Shown here: positions 1 to 10,800 of the stretch, in pieces
Numbering within the stretch: position 1 is the stretch's first letter
Layout: each line of letters starts with the position of its first letter
NCBI GenBank assembly: GCA_029962745.1
Contig: JAPZVO010000111.1
Span: forward strand, 1 to 64,000
DNA length: 64,000 nt
Origin: Echinometra lucunter
Lineage: Eukaryota; Echinodermata; Echinoidea; Camarodonta; Echinometridae
Direction of reading: 5' to 3'
The notes under the pieces: generated by a model
What the model saw: the letters and a program-made list of their open reading frames with translations, nothing else
Databases searched by the model: none
What the model was told of the DNA's origin: nothing
Translations under genes and position numbers: made by a program

Positions 1-3000
1 GCTTTTGATACCGAAGGTTAAGTAGTATTCATTCAAATTTCATGAAGCTTCTTCAAAGGGGTTTCCAGGTGTAACAAATCGTTTGGAACCAATTTCAAGT
101 CACAAAGTTCAAAAGCAAGAAATTAAGTGCAAATTAATGCGCTCATTACAACGCGAATATATAATTTCAAGCATTTCATGCGCTCCTTCCTTAGGGAGCG
201 ATCTTATTGGCTGAACCGTCTTAGACTCATCTCTAACAACTTCCCCCATTGGATAATATTTCTGCGGTGGGTGGGCTTTGATGACTTATAACACCATAAA
301 AACCATTCTCAGAATACCAATTCATGACTGTTTTAAGGTGTTGTAAGTAAGACTTACAACAGAAGTTACAACAGAATTTACAACACAGTTAAAAACGGTG
401 TTTAGAATACCACCCCTGGAATTATCTATATGTTTAGTGTTCGTAGTATCCTGTGTATGTATTCAACATATCAATGTCAAATTTATCCCCTGTACAGGTA
501 TATATATTGGTTAAATACAGAACAGACACTCTAAATATTGGTGAAATAAGTAGGGGACATGTTCATTGGCTTATACAATATTGGCAGCACACACAAGCTT
601 ATTCTGAGTTTATAAATGATACCTACATATACACGTATGTAGGCCTTAATATGAAATCATTTATGTTCTTAATATAAACTTTTGATCATAGCAATTTGGC
701 ATGCTGTAATTTGTTGGGGTTTTTTGCGAGGGGGGGGGGGATATGGTTAAATATTGTTGTAGTAATGATATGCAGGTTGTCATTTTTTGATGATTGGTCA
801 GCATAGACCTGGTTATATTGTGCTCTCAATGCTTGATATCTGATCAGGCACTTGTACTATGATGATTAAAGATAAATTATGAACTAATGTCCATGTGTCA
901 TGTTCATTCAAAGTTGTGATTTAATTTTGCTGTCCTTTTCATGTTCTTTATAACGCTGTGGTTTTTTGCTTTATTACATACCAAGATTAGAATCGATGCT
1001 TGTTTGAATCGGTATTATTTTTAATGAGGATAGGTACCGGTATTTGATTAATTTCAGTTGCTGATTTCAGATATGGCCGAAACGGATATAATTGCCAACC
1101 CTGATATTCAAGTTTATATCGAAAATTATATTCTACATCATAAGGATCGTTGAGATCGCTACATCCTTTTGATAACATGTATTACATGCATGTAGGCAGA
1201 GAGAAGCTGCCCCCGAAATTGAAGGAAAAAAAAAACACCTAGTATATGATGGTTTAGTGGTGCCTATCCCAATAAGAAGAATAGAAAAGGAGTGCAGACT
1301 TTGATTTCCTGTGTAATCAAAAACTGCAAATGTTCCTTTCTCAGTTCTATAACAGTCTTGTTAACAAAGTGCCTACCCATCTCCATCCCCCCCCCAAAGG
1401 ATTGATATTCGAATGGAAGTATTATTGCACCCCATGGCGCTTCAGAAAATTATTCTGATTCTTGCATGCTGACCAAAGACCCCCCCCCCCCCCACACACA
1501 CACATATATACATACAAAATACATGAATGAATAATTTAAAAAAGATAAATAAATAAAATGAATAAATGAATAGATAATACGCGTCATTGTAATGCTCATC
1601 ACGTAATGCCGGATGGATATTTGTTCACTTGGAAAATACTCATTTTGGTTGTTAGGCAAAATAATAAGGACACCCATTTTGGTTGTTGGAGAGGCAAAAT
1701 AATAAAAAGGACACCCTAGCCCCCTCCCCCCCCCCCCCTTCTGCCCAGGGCCAGCTCAGGTTCCGTCTGTAGTCACAAGGAGAGGGAGAAACAAAAGGAG
1801 AGAGAAGGATAGAGAAATGATGGGATCTAAGGATGAAAGAGAGAGAGAGAGAAAGGGGGTGGTTGATATCTTTCTGTCTCTCTTCGCTCAATTTGCAGTT
1901 CTAAGATATTCAGCATCCAATCAGAAATATGGGATGAAAAAGACTAATTCTGGATCCGGTATCCAGTTCAATGTAGTTTAAAAGTGACATCGAGATGACG
2001 AAATAATTCTTCTCGACCTTTTGAGGTCCGAGAAGGCGGGATGGCAAGATCCGGCATCTCGTTTTCTTGGGTCCAACAAGGCGAGAAGACGATAATCATT
2101 TGCTCTAAAATATATGGCATGGGTTTTACTCTGTAAATGGCAAAGGAAATGTGCGTTTTGTTCCCGCCCCTCACAAGGTTATTGCATAAAACAATTTTCA
2201 TCATCATAATGGATAACTTCTCTAGTTCTATAAAATCCCCCTAAACAACATTCCATAAACTACATTTTTTCAACTGGGCGCAGCGTTCCCGAGTTGCATT
2301 TAAATAGAAGTGGAGTTTCTTGATATTAAACAAACCCTGTCTATCAAAGGTTCCACAAGCTGGGGAGGGCGGATAGAATATTAAGCTTCCCGCTTTGTAT
2401 ATGTGTTGGAGCAAATCCATTTTCGCCACCCCCTCATAGCTGACAAGACAAGGTTGTAGGGATCTACTTCGAACTATACACTCTAAAAAAAGGATTGGTT
2501 AAAAAAAAATACCATTCCAGTTGGTTAACACTATAGACCAATTTCACCTCCGGTTTATGTATTAAGCCCTCTACCGGCGACGCCATTGCTGTGGTGGGCA
2601 AGCGCGCTGACAGCGATTGGCTCTGTGTACAAAATGAATGTAAGATATGAGATATGCCCTATACGAGGCGTTTTTCCGTGGCAATTATTTCCATATTTTC
2701 CGTTCTCTGATTTGGCAGCGGTCAATATCATACCATATTTTCTCTCTTCCGGATTTTCTCATTGACTCTACGTGTAAATTGAGCAGCGGGCAATATTCAT
2801 GAAATCCAGTTTGAACCGGTTTGAGAAGCAACGCAAGCCATGCATGCAGTGCGCGAATAAAAAGATACGCAACATTCAATGCGCAATGCGCAATGACATC
2901 ATAAAAAGGTATAAGCCGTATGATTAAAGTTAAGGCACATATGCATGTTAAATAGGTACTTGGAGAGATGACTTTAATTCTTTTTTTCATCAATTTCCTG

Positions 3001-3021
3001 TGGGATATAGATAATAATAAT
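1..3021. other. No gene seen; simple repeats only
   Basis: I see no open reading frame here with splice sites or a recognisable domain on either strand. The stretch holds a short perfect hairpin at 339-361 (10-bp stem, TGTTGTAAGT and its complement), poly-C/poly-G runs near 730, 1480 and 1720, a GA-rich patch near 1835-1860, and unique-looking AT-rich sequence. Confidence 0.5.
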
Positions 3022-3157
3022 AATATTGACTGCAATGAATGAGATACAACCTATATCACCCGATTTGAATCCAATATTGCCCAAGCCGAAGGCGCGGGCA
3101 ATATTGGATTCAAATCGGGCGATATAGGTTGGTATCTCATTAATGCCAGTCAATATT
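3022..3157. repeat. Long perfect-type hairpin (foldback MITE-like)
   Basis: Two arms of about 60 bp face each other around a loop of about 14 nt. The left arm runs from AATATTGACTG to CCAATATTGCCC and the right arm is its near-exact reverse complement, ending CAGTCAATATT. Only a few positions differ (for example GCAATGAATG against GGCATTAATG). Outside the arms lie AT-rich simple repeats, so a target-site duplication cannot be told. It looks like a small foldback transposon or a recent inverted duplication. Confidence 0.7.
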
Positions 3158-3324
3158 ATATAAATAATGTTCCATTTACTTTATTCTAGATCAATAAAAT
3201 AAAGCATGGATACATCGGTACATGAGGTAAGACAATTGCCATATCTGACAGGTGAAGGCAGTGGCATAACAACCGGGGGCAGGGGGGCAGAGTGCCCCCG
3301 CCAAGGATTTCAGCGGGAAAAAAT

Positions 3325-3547
3325 GAAAGGAAGGGAAAGGAAGAAAAAGGAAGGGAGAAAGGGAAAGGAAGTAGGAGAAAGGGAAAGAAAGAAGAAAGGA
3401 AAAGAAAGGAGAAAGGGAAAGAAAGACAGAGAAAGGGAAAGGAAGAAGGAGAAAGAGGAAAAAAGGAGAAAGGGGAGAAAAAAGAAGAGAGAGAGGGAAA
3501 AGAGGGAAAGAAAAAAAAAGAAGAAAGCAAAGTGAAACAAAAGAAAT
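3325..3547 (+). repeat. Polypurine (GGAAA)n tract
   Basis: About 220 bp is almost purely A and G on the + strand, built from GGAAA, GAAAG and GAGAA units, with only a handful of pyrimidine interruptions. Long open frames read from it on both strands (Lys/Arg/Glu-rich or Phe/Ser/Leu-rich) are compositional artefacts. Such purine mirror tracts can form triplex DNA; that is inference. Confidence 0.85.
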
Positions 3548-3898
3548 GAGGGAAAATTTAGTAGGCCTACCAAAACCCCGGAGCTTTCAGGGACTCCCCT
3601 GCAGTGGCTTTCCCTGTAGACCCCCATCAGGAGCCCTAAGCCAGAACCCTGGGACCCACCCGCTAAGGGCTTCACAACAAGCAACTCGCGGTGCGTGCTT
3701 ACCTCCGCATATTCTATTTCTAGACTTAGTTACTGGGAAATTTTCGGCTCTCCCCCCCCCCCCCGAAAAAAAAAACAGGCAGAGAATTACAACACTGATT
3801 CTAGACTTAATTACCGGGAAAATTTTGGCTATGCATATGCCCCCCACCCCATAGCAGGCAGAGAGCGTAAGAAGAGCAGAAACTGACAGCGCAAAAAC

Positions 3899-4460
3899 GC
3901 CGGAGCTTCCGCGCTTTGTGCGCGGGAGGGGGAAACTCCCCCCTCCCTGCACCCACCCCCCTAGAGAACACTACCGTCCTCCTAAAATGAAATCCTAGTT
4001 ACGCCGCAGAAGATAGACCGACATCTAATAATTCAAAGAAACGTCGGAGCTTCCGCGCTTCGCGCGGGAGGGGGAAACTCCCTCCTCCCTGCACCCTCCC
4101 CTCTAGGGAGCACTAAATTGGCGTAAATTCCAGGGGTAGGGGGACCTATCACCCCCACTTGGGGGATCGAGTGGGGGATGGTGTGTAAGAATTCCCCCCC
4201 CCCCCCCCATGCAGACACACTTTTTAAGGAAGAAAATATATTTTAATTAATCAGTAAGTAAAAATTCTGAATATCTATCATAAACAACATTATATTTTAG
4301 AATTTGTATTTGAAAATACTATTGAAAACCCAAAAAAAGTGGTTATTTTTGGCTCGCTTACTTCGCTCGCTCGTCAAAATCTTAGGATAACCATTCGAAA
4401 ATGAGAGTAAAATCGAGAAAAGTGGTTATTTTTGGCTCGCTCGCATCGCTTGCTCGCAAA
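3899..4460 (+). repeat. Dispersed repeat with duplicated GGAGCTTCCGCGC blocks
   Basis: A block beginning GGAGCTTCCGCGCTT and running through GGGAGGGGGAAACTCC to CCTCCCTGCACCC occurs at about 3901-3954 and again at about 4045-4097. A second motif, GTGGTTATTTTTGGCTCGCT, occurs near 4340 and again near 4420, each followed by variants of TCGCTCGCTCG. A C-run follows at 4195-4208, and a 23-nt C-run lies nearby at 4632-4654. This is non-coding dispersed repeat sequence; I cannot name the family. Confidence 0.55.
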
Positions 4461-4699
4461 ATAGATATGAAAATGTGTGTGACAGGGAAAAAAATTGTTA
4501 AAAAAATTTTTCATTCCCCACTCCTCAAATTGGATTTACGCCGGTGGAGCACTACCCTCCTCCTAAAATGTAGTCCGAGCTACACCACAGATTCTAGACA
4601 TGGACAAGTTACCGGGAAATGTTGGGCTCTGCCCCCCCCCCCCCCCCCCCCCCCGATAACAGGTACCTGTTACGCCCCTGGATGAAGGTATATGATGTC

Positions 4700-5220
4700 T
4701 TTTTGTACTTTTGATAGTTTTTCAACTTAGTTTTGTCAGTATAAGTTCGATTGCAGCATAGAAGCCGTAGTAAACGGAGCCCTCAATCTTACCCTGTTTA
4801 CATCAAAGTCATGTTTTCACTCATTAAATTTTACGCCAAAAGTACATAATGATAATGTTTCTTGACTTCAAAGTCCTTTCTGTTGATATTTTTACCCACT
4901 GGCAACGGATTCATTCGCATTGCTTACGGAAACCTGTGTAGGGAGTACGGCTTCTCACACAAACAGGCTTCATGAGTCAAAAGCGAATGAATTTCGCACT
5001 CAGTTAGCTTCCAATTTTTAAACTTTCTCCAATTCTTGTGGCATTCGAGCACCGCACAGCTGCGACCTGAACTTCCCTAACAATTTCTCATTGCAAATAT
5101 TAAAAGAAATCTGCATAAAAAAATTGGTCAAAATAGACAAAAAATCAACGAATGTACATAACGCGCTATTGACTTGTATAAAAGTTGGAGTGCCCACCGC
5201 AGTATGTCGAACTGTGTCGA
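4700..5220. other. No gene seen
   Basis: AT-rich sequence without a supported coding region. The open frames crossing it lack splice sites and domain signatures. Confidence 0.4.
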
Positions 5221-5221
5221 A

Positions 5222-5249
5222 CCAGAGTGGATTTATAAATCCACTCTGG
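5222..5249. repeat. 28-nt perfect palindrome without direct repeats
   Basis: The half-site CCAGAGTGGATTTA is followed at once by its exact reverse complement. Unlike the two 32-nt palindromes just downstream, the 8 bases on each side (gtgtcgaa and caaagatg) do not match, so there is no sign of insertion with target duplication. Confidence 0.8.
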
Positions 5250-5290
5250 CAAAGATGGCAAGATGGCTCACTCTCCGAAAAACGTGATGT

Positions 5291-5338
5291 ACGCAATGCA
5301 CAGAAATAGAAGACGTCTTCTATTTCTGTGACGCAATG
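5291..5338. mobile_element. 32-bp palindromic micro-element with 8-bp target-site duplication, copy 1
   Basis: Positions 5299-5330 are a perfect palindrome: half-site CACAGAAATAGAAGAC plus its reverse complement. It is bracketed by the identical 8-mer ACGCAATG at 5291-5298 and 5331-5338. A perfect 8-bp direct repeat abutting both ends is the mark left by a transposase of the hAT (or P/Merlin) type. The element is essentially two terminal inverted repeats fused back to back with nothing between them. A near-identical copy with a different 8-mer lies 60 bp downstream. Confidence 0.8.
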
Positions 5339-5381
5339 GATCGTGGCCAGCCGCCATTTTGGTGTGCAAAGCGAGCCCTGA

Positions 5382-5429
5382 ACCTGGAACACAGAAATAG
5401 AAAACGTCTTCTATTTCTGTGACCTGGAA
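5382..5429. mobile_element. 32-bp palindromic micro-element with 8-bp target-site duplication, copy 2
   Basis: Positions 5390-5421 repeat the palindrome of copy 1 with a single base change (half-site CACAGAAATAGAAAAC against CACAGAAATAGAAGAC). It is bracketed by the identical 8-mer ACCTGGAA at 5382-5389 and 5422-5429. The flanking repeat differs in sequence from that of copy 1, which argues for two independent insertions rather than one tandem duplication. Confidence 0.8.
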
Positions 5430-5639
5430 GCGAATTTTTTTTTTCCTGCGACATTTTCGCTCCTTGCGCGTGCGCACATGATCATTCTCCGCGACTTCAT
5501 AAATATTCATATTTACGTCATTGTGCCATTGATCAACGCATGCGCACATGGTCATTCTCTGAGACGACCTCACAAAATATTCATAGGTAGGCTACTTCAT
5601 AATGGCCTTTAATATGCGCGATTTGCTCCTCTCTAATTC

Positions 5640-6660
5640 TGTCTGCACATGATGAGATTTGTGCGCGTGCAAACATTAACTCAAATTTGATTTTTTATTT
5701 TAAGTATCACTTGATACCCTATTCTTAAGAATTTGGGGCCTATTTTAGTTTTCAGAATAATTAGAAATACATTACAATATGAGAAAGTTTCGCACTGGAT
5801 GGAATTTGTAAAGTATGATGATTGGTTTACTCACCCTAAGATGGTTAAAAAGTAGAATTACGAACACCAACCTCAAAAAGGATTAATCTTGTTTTCAAAT
5901 TTCTGTCACATTCCTTTCCACTCGTCACGTCTTCCCACTCCCCTGGCGGCTCCCCCCCCCCCTCTCTCTCTCTCTCTCTCTGTTTCTCTCGCCCTCTTTG
6001 TATTTTTTTTAATCAAACCACTGAATTATTGATATGATTGAAACATTTATTTTCATTGTTATTTGTTATTTGCGTTGAAAATCTGAAGAGTGCAGATGCT
6101 ATACAGCCTGTAGCGACAGTACCCTTTGACTATCTTTTGTAGTGGTGGAGGTGGTGGTGTGTGTTTGTGTGGGCGTGTGCATGCACATGTGTGTTTGTGA
6201 CTGTGCAAGGCCCCCTAGGCAGAGATTTTTTTCCGGGGGGGGGGGGGCAACACCCTCATTTACTCTTCAAAATATTTCAAAAATTTAAAATCTTGAGAAA
6301 AAAGTGAGATTTTAAGATTTCTGGGCACCCCCCAGCTACGCAGCCATGTGTGTGTGTTGTCTTTGTGTGTGGGTGCGGCATACATACCAGTTTGCCCATT
6401 TTTGACAAGTCAATTGTTTTTGAGTTGTCAAATTAGTGATGTGAAATAACGTTGGTATTGTTCTGTATTCTGGCCATCTTCCCATAGTCGCTTCCTAATT
6501 CATTAGTTTTTTTTCCACTCCATTATTTTACAAAGCTATTTTCCTCCAATTTTTGCATCTATAGCATACTCCATGCCCGACTCCATGGCGGGGGGGGGGG
6601 GGGGGGGGGGGGCTGCACGTATACAAACCAGGAAAATCACTTCCGGGTTTTTGTACAGAG
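5640..6660. other. No gene seen; simple repeats
   Basis: Contains a CT microsatellite near 5960, GT-rich patches near 6160, a G-run near 6235 and a 23-nt G-run at 6590-6612. No coding region is supported. Confidence 0.5.
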
Positions 6661-6668
6661 GCAAATCA

Positions 6669-7333
6669 AGAAATCAAATTCTTGATATCAAGAAATCAAA
6701 TTCTTGATATCAAGAAATAGGATTAAATGTTAAAACGGCTTGCCATATGGGATGAATTCGTGCACAAATTTTAAGTTCGAAATCGAATCACAGTATAATC
6801 GTGCACAAGTTTTGAGTTCGAAATCAGAATGAATTTCTGCATTACTTGTGCGCTGGAAATCAACTATGAATTTCAATTCTGCACAACATTTAAGTTCGTC
6901 TGTGCTCGATATCCAAATTGATTCTTGCAATGATTTTGTGCTCAAAATAAATCACTTAACAATTCTTGATATCAAGAAATCGAGTTTCTGATATCAAGAA
7001 ATCAAATTCCTTATATTCGTATTCCTGATATCAAGAATTCGTATTCCTGATATCAAGAATTCGTATTCCTGATATCAAGAAATGCATAAATGATATCAAG
7101 AAATCAATTTCTTGATATCGAGAATTTCCATTGCTTAACTACACAAAACCATTTCTTGATATCAAGAATTCGAATTCCTTATATCAAGAAATGAATTCTT
7201 GATATTAAGAAATCGAATTTCTAGTATCAGGAAATCGAATTCCTGATATCAAGAATTCGTATTCGTGATATCAAGAAATCGAATTCTTGATATCAAGAAA
7301 TAGGATTAAATGTTAAAACGGCTTGCCATACGT
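6669..7333. repeat. GATATC-centred palindromic tandem array
   Basis: Dozens of variants of TTCTTGATATCAAGAA are strung together, interrupted at about 6745-6955 by a block rich in ttttaagttcgaaatc units. A 40-bp segment containing GGATTAAATGTTAAAACGG and CTTGCCATA occurs twice in the same orientation, at about 6711-6747 and 7296-7331, and marks the right edge of each half. So the array is probably a direct duplication of one element followed by internal expansion. It is non-coding. It sits directly upstream of the DUF6589-type gene. Confidence 0.75.
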
Positions 7334-7608
7334 GCGCTTTTGCTGTGCAGCCTAGACCAGCTGCTGGTCGTTTTAAACTGTCACCACTTCCCGAACATGC
7401 GTGCGCGCGCGCTGATGTAGTATCTCCCCACGAATTCACTTACCCCACGAATTCACCTTCCCCGAAAAAAACGACCAGCAAACCTCGGCAGCGAGGTCCG
7501 AATTTAATGAGCAGTGACCCCATGACCCCGCTTCCCAAATAAGGATCCTCTCATGAATGATGCATGAATTGATTTGATCAGCTGTGCCAAGGCCAGTGTT
7601 TGTGCCGT

Positions 7609-7640
7609 GTGTGTGTGTGTGTGTGTGTGTCTGTGTGTGT
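7609..7640 (+). repeat. (GT)n microsatellite
   Basis: A run of alternating G and T with one C interruption, about 230 bp before the start codon of the DUF6589-type gene. Confidence 0.8.
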
Positions 7641-7866
7641 ATTGGTGAATGTGAAAGTGTTCGGTGAATGCATGCAGCTAGCTATGTTTAACTTTTCACA
7701 ATACGTTCAACACGTGCGCTATTGTCCCAATGTATACAAGCATGCAACATAACACGCATCGTATCGTAAGCGTATTGGAGAAAAGTTTTCCAGCAGTTGA
7801 AACTGAGCTGAGCCTGAGTAACTAATCACTGTACTTCGCCAATTTCACTAAAAGTCTGCTTAAATA

Positions 7867-10800
7867 ATGGATAAAGCGAGATGGTGTATGATTTGTGACA
7901 CTGCCTTAGTTACCTGCAAACATTACATCAATCTGAATTCCACGAAAACTTCAAGGAGTGCCTTACAGAAGAGCTTTGAAGACGTATTTGGTGATTTTTC
8001 CACCAGCAAATCGCAGTATGTATGCGACAAGTGTGTCAAGAAAATTACCAATGTAAACTCCTTGAGAAGTCAACAAGTGGAACTGAAATTGTTATATGAG
8101 CGGACATTACAAAATCACACGGAAACTGCCTCTTCTACTTCAGTAAACTCTTCTAATCCGAAAAAGACAGCAACGCCATCGACCCCCAAAGGCAAGAAAT
8201 TGTCACATTCGGAGAATAAAAGAGGTGCTTGTTTTTCACCTGGTACACCATCAACAAAGGTAAATAATCAGGCAGACTTAAATTTCAACCCTAACTTAAC
8301 TAGACCTATTAACTTAAAGTTAAACTGTTAAATCTAACCTAATTTTGGTGAATCTTGTCCCTCCCTTTCTATAAAGTTTGTACTTTAATGTTAGTTTTCT
8401 TCCCCCTTTTTTCTTTTGTTTTTATTCATCTTAACAGTTACAATAGGTCTATCCTCCCTTTTGATTTAGAATTAAAGATGTCTAAGTAGGTCTAGATCTA
8501 GATCTGTCATCTAGGATAGATGACAATTCACAGCCCCCCCCCCCCCACCCACACACACATACATAAAAGAAATGAAATGAAAATATTTGAAAATATTGTT
8601 TGAAGGCCTCAAGTTAGATCTAGATCTAGACTCTAGGCCTAGATATTTTCTTTAATTATTTCAGTATGTGGACCTAACTACATCTATTCCAGAATGTATG
8701 ATTACTTAAGGGCTAGATTTAACAATGATACTTTACATGTAAATCATATTGCATTCTTGTTAACAAACAATACTGATCATATGTTTTGTTATCCCTACAG
8801 CATGTTACTAAAAAGCTACATGTTACTTCTGGAACACCTAAGTCCAAGACGAGGATCAACTTCCAGCCACTGACTGAAAATGCCTCTTCAGTTGATGCCA
8901 TGTCACAACAAGGAAAACAAGTTCAGGTATGGTTTGTGAATTTCTTTGTTTTGATTGATTCCCCAGCAATTTGAAGAAATAAAAAATAAAAAATTAAAAA
9001 TCCATGTAGAGGTTTATCCATCTGACATTTGGTGTTAGACTGCAGATTCATGTAGATCTAATGGGTAAACATGACATGTAGGCAAAGTGAAGACCAAGAA
9101 TTACTTGGTAGTAATAAGAGCAGAAAAGTAGGTGAATAAAAAAAAAAATATTGAGATAAATCAGAATGATATTATGGAAATGTAGGGCTTAGTAGGTAAA
9201 GCTGATTGCATAGTTATATCAATAGGAGAAAATAGAAATTATGTTCTTTCTCCCTTGGGTCTGCCTATAAGCCACACTTAAATATTACAGTTATTTATTA
9301 AGCAGGAGAATTTCCATTTTCTTTTATTTTATTACCCTCAAAGTACCTTTTGGAAATAGTTTCATATGGTAATCATACATTGTATCATTATGATATGAGC
9401 ATGATTTGGTTGATTTTCCAAAAACTGTGGTTGTGTATTTTGACATTACCTGTGTATATTATGTATTGAAATATATTTTGCTATAAGCTATCCAGTATGT
9501 CATACTAGTTCCTATTTTCATAATAACTGACCTAATTCTTTCTTTATTAAATGTTTGATTTGTTTTTGCTTATTTTTTTTTTGTTAAACCTTACAGGTAA
9601 ACAACCAGTATGATTGTTTCAAAGATGCATACCTACAACAAATTCGGGATGAGGTAGATGTCATGTGCAAGCCTGCGAATAAATCAGCTTTCCGTGAATC
9701 CTCTTTGAGTGATATGAAAAACTTTAACATCAAAGAGCAAGCTACCGAACTGAAAAACAGAGCTCCAACATTACTTTCGGTACTTGAAGCTGCAACCGAG
9801 ACTCCCAGAAGAGACAGAAATGTTGAGAAAACGGAGGAGAGTGTGCTGCCAAGGGTAGTAACAGCTGCAAGTGTATTGCTGAACACAAGATCGCAAAATA
9901 TGAATGCTCACCAAGTTCTTAATTCACTAACTTTGAAGGAGGGTTGTGCCAAGAAGAGCACTTTTTCAAGGATGCATTCCAAAGGACTTTGTACATCCTA
10001 CACGACAACCCTGAAAAAACAAATCGAATGTGGCAGCAATTTTGATGAAGAGGTGAAGAGATGGGCAGAAGAAGTACATCAAAATAATCAGAAAGAGAGG
10101 GAACTTGCAAATGAAGGCACAGAGATGGTTGAAATATACAACAAAAGTAGATCCGACAAGGGTTACACCCTTGTAATGGATAATGTGGATATAGTTGTCC
10201 AGGCACGCCACCCAACCAGAGATAATTATGGCAAGGACTACCACATGGTACAAATGATTGCGTATCAACATCGAGTCAATGCATACCACCTATCTAATGA
10301 GCCACCAACACGATCAGTGGATTCAATGGACTCCTTGGAGTTTCTGCCGACAACACAGGAGAACTTGATGCTGAGAAGAGACTGGATGATCATTGCAGCA
10401 AGGATGATTTCGCAGCATATTCCTGCTCTAAAACCGATGATGGATGTCTTCCCAACTGAGATTACACATGAACATATGGCAGAGATGGCAAAAAGATCAA
10501 AAGTGGTAGGTATTAAAAATTTGTGCATTATTGTGCAGATGGAAATTTGTTGGCATGGGTGGTTTTGGAATGAGTATATTTTGCTTTGAAAGACTGAAAA
10601 AAAAAATTATTGTGAAACCATTGATTGTATAGAAATAACTAATCAAAAGGGGAATGAGAAAATTCTGCATTGAATAGTTTTTAAATAACTGTACATTAAA
10701 GTTGAGATTAATTGTTTCTTTTGACTGAGTGTATTTACATTACCGCAAAAATTACACATGTATGCCCTCCATTTTGTTTGATAATTTTGAGTGCTTGATG

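Larger units (their letters stand above)
5255..5560. promoter_or_regulatory. Possible orphan promoter: YY1-like and NRF1-like motifs
   Basis: Within about 300 bp lie AAGATGGC near 5260 and GCCGCCATTTTG near 5350 (YY1-type cores on opposite strands), the NRF1-like string CGCATGCGCA near 5538, and the direct repeat TGCGCACATG-R-TCATTCTC at 5471 and 5541. The local GC and CpG density is higher than in the surroundings. Such clusters are common in housekeeping promoters of deuterostomes, but no gene start is visible next to it; the nearest downstream coding start is at 7867. It could equally be part of a repeat. Confidence 0.3.

Noticed and set aside
3186..3684. Long open frames of 85-124 codons on both strands
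   Set aside because: They are produced by the GGAAA purine tract; the proteins are low-complexity Lys/Arg/Glu or Phe/Ser/Leu strings with no domain.
5018..5573. Overlapping 100-124-codon frames on the - strand
   Set aside because: They read through palindromes and recent insertions, have no splice context, and the repeated VTEIEDVFYFC motif is just the 32-bp palindrome translated twice.
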